Source of the DNA: Cyclobacteriaceae bacterium
GTDB lineage: Bacteria; Bacteroidota; Bacteroidia; Cytophagales; Cyclobacteriaceae
Direction of reading: 5' to 3'
Length of the DNA stretch: 7,054 bases
NCBI GenBank assembly: GCA_028279155.1
Contig: JANQST010000574.1
Location: 1-7,054, forward strand
Numbering within the stretch: position 1 is the stretch's first letter; the number at the start of each line of letters is the position of its first letter. The position numbers were made by a program, and so were the translations under genes. Of this stretch, positions 1-4,261 are shown in pieces. Under the pieces are notes generated by a model. The model had not been told where the DNA came from. It saw only the letters and a list, made by a program, of their open reading frames with translations, and did no database searches.

Positions 1-77
1 CTGTCACAGAAGATGGCAAGCTCGTTGGAATCATAACTACGACTGACATTATTAAATACTTTTTAGATCAGTATTAA
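1..77 (+). CDS. C-terminal end of a CBS-domain protein (5' partial)
   Basis: Only the last 24 codons and the TAA stop are visible, with the first complete codon at position 3. The peptide begins VTEDGKLVGIITTTDI and ends KYFLDQY. This is the typical closing strand and helix of a CBS domain, where a D-G-K-L-V-G-I-I-T core is followed by a 'TDI(I/L)' helix. CBS domains usually occur as tandem pairs that bind adenine nucleotides and regulate an attached enzyme, channel or transporter, or stand alone as small sensor proteins. Because the chain stops right after the domain, the CBS module is at the extreme C terminus. What precedes it lies outside the window, so no specific function or symbol is assigned. 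Confidence refers to the reading frame and domain type only. Confidence 0.75.
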   Translation, partial: VTEDGKLVGIITTTDIIKYFLDQY

Positions 78-98
78 GAGATAGTAAAGGCCAGTTTC

Positions 99-119
99 AT
101 GCCTGAATTGAATAGGCAT
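99..119 (+). other. Short inverted repeat downstream of the CBS gene
   Basis: ATGCCT at 99-104 and AGGCAT at 114-119 are perfect reverse complements separated by nine bases. The hairpin starts 22 bases after the CBS-gene stop, so it could help end that transcript or stabilise its 3' end. The following bases (CTTATATCATT) are not a clean T-run and the stem is only 6 bp, so it is not called as an intrinsic terminator. Confidence 0.3.
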
Positions 120-136
120 CTTATATCATTAGAAGT

Positions 137-164
137 AAGATACCGTGTCAAGCACGGTATGACA
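137..164 (+). repeat. REP-like hairpin element, copy 1
   Basis: The core is ATACCGTG (140-147), a five-base loop TCAAG, and CACGGTAT (153-160), a perfect 8-bp stem. It is flanked by AAG on the left and GACA on the right. A second copy lies about 100 bp away in the opposite orientation (258-285), matching 24 of 28 positions by hand count. The CCGTG-TCAAG-CACGG style with a trailing ATGACA resembles the short palindromic elements that are interspersed between genes in many bacterial genomes. It may act as a transcript 3'-end stabiliser for the upstream CBS gene, or simply be a passively spread repeat. Copy number elsewhere in the genome cannot be seen from this window. Confidence 0.7.
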
Positions 165-257
165 AGTTGAGGCCAACAAAGGAAGCCAACTAAGTCAACA
201 CAAGTTTCTAAAATATATAGGCTAAACCTTATCGAATGTCATGGTGTGCCTGTTTCA

Positions 258-285
258 TGTCATACTGGGCTTGACAATGTATCTT
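258..285 (-). repeat. REP-like hairpin element, copy 2 (inverted, decayed)
   Basis: Read on the plus strand this is TGTCATACTGGGCTTGACA followed by ATGTATCTT. It matches the reverse complement of the 137-164 element except at four positions. Those substitutions break the stem: only the outer four pairs (262-265 with 279-282) and the loop-closing pair remain, while three internal pairs are lost. It therefore looks like an older, decayed copy or a divergent half of a paired element. The two copies in inverted orientation with about 93 bp between them recall composite REP doublets (BIME-type arrangements). Confidence 0.6.
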
Positions 286-300
286 CTTTCATTGATTTAA

Positions 301-360
301 CTCACCCCAAATTGCTGTGCAATTTCTCCCCTCTCTTTCAAGAGAGGGGCCGGGGGAGAG
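301..360 (+). repeat. 60-bp palindromic element able to form a three-way junction
   Basis: Three nested inverted repeats fill this stretch. The outer arm CTCACCCC (301-308) pairs with GGGGAGAG (353-360) at 7 of 8 positions, with an A/A mismatch at 304/357. Inside it, AAATTGC (309-315) and GCAATTT (319-325) form a perfect 7-bp stem with loop TGT. Next, CCCCTCTCTT (328-337) and AAGAGAGGGG (340-349) form a perfect 10-bp inverted repeat around TC. The two inner hairpins are nearly contiguous, so single-stranded DNA or RNA could fold as a compact cloverleaf. The CTCCCCTCTC...GAGAGGGGCCGGGGG wording is, from general knowledge, a recurrent type of intergenic repeat in many bacteria including Bacteroidota. 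It does not end in a T-tract, so it is not a classic terminator. Confidence 0.75.
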
Positions 361-376
361 TTCAAAGCCAAACAAT

Positions 377-520
377 AACCCCTTCAAACCAATCAAAGAC
401 CCCGGAAGTCAAATAATGGCGTCTGAAAACCAATCAGACCCCCTGAAGTCATGCAAGGACCCCTTCAACTCATGCAAAGACCCCTTAAAGTCATACAATG
501 ACCCCTTCAACTCATTCAAA
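377..520 (+). repeat. 21-bp imperfect tandem repeat with 42-bp higher-order period
   Basis: The four best units are contiguous 21-mers at 437-457, 458-478, 479-499 and 500-520, each starting GACCCC and containing a TCAT-CAA core. Units 1 and 3 carry AAGTCAT, while units 2 and 4 carry TTCAACTCAT. The true period is therefore an alternating 42-bp dimer, and the two dimers differ at five of 42 positions by hand count. Two more diverged 21-bp units sit upstream (377-397 and 398-418), followed by an 18-bp remnant (419-436), so all spacing is a multiple of three. Both strands are open through the array, giving heptapeptides of the DPFNSCK type on plus and ELKGSLH type on minus. Neither reading has a convincing gene around it, so the array is annotated as a DNA repeat. 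Confidence 0.8.
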
Positions 521-706
521 GATCTTTCCATCTGAGAATTAGGACTTCTCAGTCGTGACCGGAAGCAACTATCCTGTTTGCATTCATCACTAAGTAGTTG
601 GTAGAAGCAACAATTAACATCGGATAGGTATTTAAAAAAACCACTAAAAATCACAAACCAAAGTCCCCTTTTACATGTTTAGATAAGTAGCAATCTTCTT
701 ATCAAA

Positions 707-1372
707 ATGGCAAAAAAAGCAGCGACTAAAAAATCAATACAAAAAAGCTATCAAGACTATCTTTTGACGGAGGGGAAGGGCCCTGAAACAGTAAGGATCT
801 TCACCAACTATGCAAAGATATCAGATGACGAATTCTATCAGGTATTTGGCAATCTTGACACCATAGAATCTTCAATCTGGAAAGACTATTACAGTAAAAC
901 GTTTGACATTCTTAAAAAAGACAGTGATTTCGATTCGATGAATGGACGAGAAAAGCATCTCTCTTTTCTCTTCACTTTACTGGAGTTAATCAAAGGTGAT
1001 CGCTCGTATATTCTTTTTCGGATGAAGCCTGACCTTAATGACATTCAACATGCAGGTCCGAAATATCTTTTGGAAACGCGACGAATTGTAATGGATAATG
1101 AAATTGAGTGGGTGGAGCCTCCCTCTTTTGTACCCGAGAAAGGTCACAAATTTGCTAAGATGAGCTATAAGAATATTTTGTGGCAGCATAGTCTTGCAAT
1201 GATCCACTTTTGGACAAGGGATAACTCTTCCGCAGCAGTAGATACTGATGCTTTTATTGAAAAGTCTACACGCACTTTGTTTGATGTTGGTGAACTTCCC
1301 GCACTCGATTCGATTATCGATCTGGGCAAGTTCTTCTTACAGAAAATGGGATTTTCTAAAGCAACTGCATAA
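707..1372 (+). CDS. TetR-like protein with degenerate DNA-binding helix
   Basis: This 221-residue protein has the length and layout of TetR-family regulators, which bind DNA through an N-terminal helix-turn-helix (HTH) and sense ligands through a helical C-terminal domain. Residues 14-58 follow the TetR HTH pattern. The segment ISDDEFYQVFGNLDTIESSI (38-57) aligns with the family's usual 'VSKGTLYxxFxSKExL' recognition helix and its follow-on. The normally basic or neutral 'S-K-G' start is the acidic S39-D40-D41, and the canonical 'IAxxAGVS' is also poorly kept. Residues 77-215 are helical, with an IEKSTRTLFDVGELPALDS stretch (185-203) typical of one class of TetR C-terminal domains in Bacteroidota. 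The basic N terminus (MAKKAATKK) could aid nucleic-acid contact. The start is the first ATG of the frame, with no Shine-Dalgarno, as usual in this phylum. Its TAA overlaps the ATG of the kinase gene by one base, so the two are likely translationally coupled. Family level is fairly sure; DNA binding and target are not. Confidence 0.8.
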   Translation: MAKKAATKKSIQKSYQDYLLTEGKGPETVRIFTNYAKISDDEFYQVFGNLDTIESSIWKDYYSKTFDILKKDSDFDSMNGREKHLSFLFTLLELIKGDRSYILFRMKPDLNDIQHAGPKYLLETRRIVMDNEIEWVEPPSFVPEKGHKFAKMSYKNILWQHSLAMIHFWTRDNSSAAVDTDAFIEKSTRTLFDVGELPALDSIIDLGKFFLQKMGFSKATA

Positions 1373-2688
1373 TGTCAAAGGAACTTGATCGAATCCCAAT
1401 CAGTAAGGTAAAGCGAGCAAGCAAATTCGTTACCACTGGCGCAAAAGTTGGCGTAAACTATGTGAAAGCATACAGCAAAGCTGCACTGAGCGGAAAACTT
1501 GATAAGGAGGAGTTGGACCATGAAAATGCCAGCGATATCTACAATTCATTAAGTGAGTTAAAAGGCAGTGCACTTAAAATGGCACAATTGCTTAGCATGG
1601 ATCAAAACGTACTTCCCAAGGCATATTCTGACAAGTTTGCCTTGGCACAATACAGTGCTCCGCCATTATCATATCCGTTGGTAAGGAAAACTTTCAAAGA
1701 GAATTTTGGCAAAGATCCTGGTGAACTATTTGAATCATTTTCCAAATCAGCTAGCAATGCAGCTTCTATGGGTCAAGTGCATCGTGCAAAAAAGGATGGG
1801 CAGCTTTTTGCCGTGAAAGTTCAGTATCCTGGGGTAGCTAATAGTATCAAGAGTGATCTGAAATTGGCTAAACCATTTGCGCTTAAATTGATGAAAGTAA
1901 AAGGCAAAGAAGTTGAGCCTTATATGAAGGAAGTAGAAGAGAAACTGCTGGAGGAAGCGAACTATGAACTCGAACTCCAGCAATCGCTGGATTTCGTTGA
2001 CAAGTGTAATCACCTTCCAAACCTTCTTTTTCCAAAGTACTTCAAAGAATATAGCGCTCCTCAAATTCTGACCATGAGCTGGCTTGAGGGCGAACCTATC
2101 GGTGAATGGATGAAAAAAGAACAATCACAGGCAGATAGGGATAAATTGGGTCAGACGTTATGGGATTTCTATATGTACCAAATGCATAAACTCAGAATGA
2201 TGCACGCGGACCCACATCCCGGGAATTTCATTATCAAGGACAACAAACTTGGCGTCATCGATTTTGGGTGTATAAAAAATATCCCGGAAGATTTTTACAA
2301 GTCCTATTTCGAATTGGCAAGGCATGAGGTATTGAGTGATGCCGCAAGGGTGGATACACTTTTTAGAGAACTGGAAATCATTCGGTCTTCAGATCCGGAT
2401 AAAGACGTTAAGGTTGTGACGGACATGTTTACCAATCTTATCCGACTACTTTCCCGACCTTTCAATCAAAGCAACTTTGATTTTGGGGATGATGCATTCT
2501 TTACTGAGATTTTCCAGATGGGCGAGCTTATTTCAAAAGATCCTGAAATGAGTCGGCTGCAGGCCAGGGGTTCAAGACATTTCATTTATTTCAATCGCAC
2601 CTTTTTTGGACTTTACAACATCTTAAATGCACTCAAAGCCAAAGTGAATACTTCGTCAACAAAGGATTATTTGAAGTTGGCTTCTTAG
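1372..2688 (+). CDS. ABC1/AarF/UbiB-family atypical kinase-like protein
   Basis: This 438-residue protein carries the hallmark motifs of the ABC1/UbiB/Coq8 family. A KxGQ-like motif lies at 69-72 but reads K-M-A-Q, with alanine for glycine. The alanine-rich nucleotide loop is NAASMGQVHRA (129-139). The ATP-binding lysine is K149 in FAVKVQYP, and acidic helix residues are in EEANYELE (194-201). The catalytic-loop block is HADPHPGN (278-285) and the metal-binding motif is DFG (297-299). The C terminus (about 330-438) is helical. There is no clear transmembrane pair like the one at the end of proteobacterial UbiB. Family members have ATPase activity and support quinone biosynthesis or membrane-lipid homeostasis. 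Because Bacteroidota normally use menaquinone, a direct ubiquinone role is unlikely and the symbol ubiB is not assigned. The gene begins on the last base of the TetR-like stop codon, so co-expression with that protein is expected. The family call is confident; the substrate is unknown. Confidence 0.93.
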   Translation: MSKELDRIPISKVKRASKFVTTGAKVGVNYVKAYSKAALSGKLDKEELDHENASDIYNSLSELKGSALKMAQLLSMDQNVLPKAYSDKFALAQYSAPPLSYPLVRKTFKENFGKDPGELFESFSKSASNAASMGQVHRAKKDGQLFAVKVQYPGVANSIKSDLKLAKPFALKLMKVKGKEVEPYMKEVEEKLLEEANYELELQQSLDFVDKCNHLPNLLFPKYFKEYSAPQILTMSWLEGEPIGEWMKKEQSQADRDKLGQTLWDFYMYQMHKLRMMHADPHPGNFIIKDNKLGVIDFGCIKNIPEDFYKSYFELARHEVLSDAARVDTLFRELEIIRSSDPDKDVKVVTDMFTNLIRLLSRPFNQSNFDFGDDAFFTEIFQMGELISKDPEMSRLQARGSRHFIYFNRTFFGLYNILNALKAKVNTSSTKDYLKLAS

Positions 2689-2763
2689 GAAAAGTACTGG
2701 GCCAGTCAAATTGTTAAAACAGGAAAATGCCTATATTCAACATCAAATTTGTTGAGTATTTCT

Positions 2764-3618
2764 ATGAAACCTTTCCTGCCTCTATTAATTACAGCCATTT
2801 TGATCGGGTGTCAAACTCAAAAAAAAGAAACTCAGAGTTCTGCATTTCTTGATTTTGAAAATGACCCTGATGCACCGGCACAGAATCGTGAATTACTAAT
2901 TCCAATCCTTGGAGATACAGTCGCTGGGTATGCCTTTATTGCAAATGGCAAGGAACCCAAAGAAACTGTAATTCTCGCTCACGGATTTCCTGGCAATGAC
3001 AACCAATTTGACCTTGCACAGTCCATCAGAAGAGCCGGGAAAAACGTCATTCATTTTAATTACAGGGGCACATGGGGCAGCCAGGGAGAATTACTTTATT
3101 CCAATGAACTGGAAGATCTTGATGAAATCATAAAGTATTTGTGCCTTCCGGAAATCTCAGAAAGACTTAGGGTTAAAACAGAAGGATTCACAATCTTGGG
3201 TCGTAGTTACGGTGGAGGACTCGCATTAATCGCGGGAAGCCAAAACGAAAAGGTGAATCGTATTATCTCCATATCCGGAACTAACTACGGAGCAATCGTC
3301 GGGCCATACGATCATACTGACAGCATAGAATTTTTCAGACCTTATATGCAAAGACAAGTGATGATCAATGTTGACATTGATGCATTTCTTCAGGATATGA
3401 TTGACAACAAGGAGCAGTTTAATGTGGTCACCTATAAAGAAGACCTTAGCAAAAAAGAAGTATTAATTATTGAAGATTCGGATCGTAATCTTAGCTGGAT
3501 CAACAAATTGGAGGGTGTGAAACTGGTAAAAGTTCCTTCGGATCATGGTTTTGTCAATCGTCGAATTCAAATGATTGAAACGGTAGTACAATGGCTCAAT
3601 GGTGAACCAATAGAATAA
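2764..3618 (+). CDS. Alpha/beta-hydrolase lipoprotein
   Basis: Translated from ATG 2764, this is a 284-residue lipoprotein. MKPFLPLLITAILIGC is a short lipoprotein signal peptide whose lipobox L-I-G-C puts the lipidated cysteine at residue 16. A TTG five codons upstream (2749) would also be in frame, but it adds polar residues before the signal and is not preferred. The mature part is an alpha/beta hydrolase. It has HGFPG (73-77, oxyanion-hole loop), FNYRGTWGSQGE (98-109), nucleophile elbow G-R-S-Y-G with Ser148, candidate acids Asp238 or Asp240 in IIEDSDRNLSW, and the likely catalytic His261 in SDHGF. These features resemble peptidase S9-like esterases and acyl-aminoacyl peptidases, so an esterase or peptidase acting in the periplasm or on the outer membrane is likely; the substrate is unknown. 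It lies 75 bp after the kinase gene on the same strand and may be cotranscribed, although a promoter in the gap cannot be excluded. Its stop is seven bases from the end of the convergent gene. Confidence 0.88.
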   Translation: MKPFLPLLITAILIGCQTQKKETQSSAFLDFENDPDAPAQNRELLIPILGDTVAGYAFIANGKEPKETVILAHGFPGNDNQFDLAQSIRRAGKNVIHFNYRGTWGSQGELLYSNELEDLDEIIKYLCLPEISERLRVKTEGFTILGRSYGGGLALIAGSQNEKVNRIISISGTNYGAIVGPYDHTDSIEFFRPYMQRQVMINVDIDAFLQDMIDNKEQFNVVTYKEDLSKKEVLIIEDSDRNLSWINKLEGVKLVKVPSDHGFVNRRIQMIETVVQWLNGEPIE

Positions 3619-3625
3619 TTGACAA

Positions 3626-4261
3626 CTATTTTACCAAAATCCTGTTTGAAAAGTTTTCCTTTTCATTTCCAATTCTCAGCACATAAACCCCTTTATTAAC
3701 GGAGCTGAAATCAATTTCAAGCTTCGTGTTAGAAGTCGATACTGGTCGAATGGGAATAAAAAGTCCACTCATTGAATAAAGTGAGATTTCGAGTCCTGTT
3801 TGAGATATTCCGTTTAGATCTACGAACAACGTTTCTTCAACCGGATTTGGGTAAGTGATCAGCTGCTCTTCGGAACTGTCAAAACCAAGCGGAATATCGA
3901 TCAGGTTAATGGTGATATCAACACTTGTTAACCCGCCGTTCCCGTCATTGGCCTCAACCTCCAAGTTAAAGGAAGGATTTACATCAAAATTTAACTGACT
4001 TTCATCTGCTACTGTTAAATCGCCCGAACTGGTATTAATGGCAAATGCACCGAGATCATTTCCCGAAAGAATTAAATACGTCAATGGATCGCCATCAGGA
4101 TCTGTAGCTGTAACTGTTCCGACCAAGGTTCCATTTTCACTCCTTTCTTCCAAGTAGAAAGTCAGCGAAATATCAGGTGGATCCTGTGCTTTCAATTGAA
4201 TTCCGAAAACCACAGCTAATGTGAAAACAAGATTTTTTATTGATATTCCTTTCATGATCAT
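3626..4261 (-). CDS. Small secreted cadherin-like protein with T9SS sorting tail
   Basis: This 211-residue protein has three parts. Residues 1-25 form a signal peptide (basic start, hydrophobic LVFTLAVVFGIQ), probably cut after LKA to leave an N-terminal Gln, a common arrangement in Bacteroidota. Residues 27-123 form one cadherin-like domain with the calcium-site motifs ATDPDGDPLTY (52-62) and EANDGNGG (103-110). Residues 129-211 form a type A T9SS C-terminal sorting domain with YPNP at 137-140 and the closing GVYVLRI and RILVK. It should cross the outer membrane by T9SS and be attached or released. The ATG at 4261 overlaps the stop of the upstream large gene (ATGA, 4 nt); a second ATG two codons on (4255) is equally plausible. 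It closely resembles the C-terminal end of that large neighbour, so it probably arose by partial duplication. A lone cadherin-like domain with no enzyme suggests an adhesive or matrix role, which is inference. Confidence 0.9.
   Translation of the reverse strand: MIMKGISIKNLVFTLAVVFGIQLKAQDPPDISLTFYLEERSENGTLVGTVTATDPDGDPLTYLILSGNDLGAFAINTSSGDLTVADESQLNFDVNPSFNLEVEANDGNGGLTSVDITINLIDIPLGFDSSEEQLITYPNPVEETLFVDLNGISQTGLEISLYSMSGLFIPIRPVSTSNTKLEIDFSSVNKGVYVLRIGNEKENFSNRILVK

Larger units (their letters stand above)
78..706. other. Repeat-rich intergenic region without a supported gene
   Basis: About 630 bp separate the CBS-gene stop from the TetR-like start. The region holds the small inverted repeat, the inverted REP-like pair, the 60-bp palindromic element and the 21-bp tandem array, each annotated separately. 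From 521 to 706 there is no repeat of note. It contains only a 6-bp inverted repeat TGAGAA/TTCTCA (533-538 with 546-551) and an A-rich stretch (630-660). The promoter for the TetR-like gene presumably lies in this last part, but I could not find a good match to the Bacteroidota TTG / TAnnTTTG consensus with proper spacing, so none is called. The two short open frames across the tandem array are judged to be by-products of the repeat. Confidence 0.7.

Noticed and set aside
99..119. Intrinsic terminator for the CBS gene
   Set aside because: The stem is only 6 bp with a nine-base loop and no proper T-tract follows; recorded only as an inverted repeat.
377..520. Possible CRISPR array
   Set aside because: Units are directly adjacent 21-mers with no unique spacers of constant length, and no cas-like gene is nearby.
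317..535. Short plus-strand open frame across the palindrome and tandem array
   Set aside because: It starts inside a palindromic repeat element and its composition is set by the 21-bp repeats; there is no recognisable domain, signal or start context, and the opposite strand is equally open.
598..632. TTG ... TAGGTATT as a Bacteroidota-type promoter for the TetR-like gene
   Set aside because: The spacing of about 24 bases is too long and the -7 element departs from TAnnTTTG.
409..654. Minus-strand open frame with ELKGSLH/DFKGSLY heptapeptide repeats
   Set aside because: The heptads follow directly from the 21-bp DNA repeat, and the C- and N-terminal parts show no domain or secretion signal. 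It is kept as a finding about the repeat, not as a gene.
986..2124. Minus-strand open frames opposite the TetR-like and kinase genes
   Set aside because: They lie wholly inside well-supported plus-strand genes and have no recognisable protein features.
2749..2763. TTG start five codons upstream of the hydrolase ATG
   Set aside because: ATG at 2764 directly begins a well-formed lipoprotein signal peptide with a basic residue at position 2; the extension is not needed.
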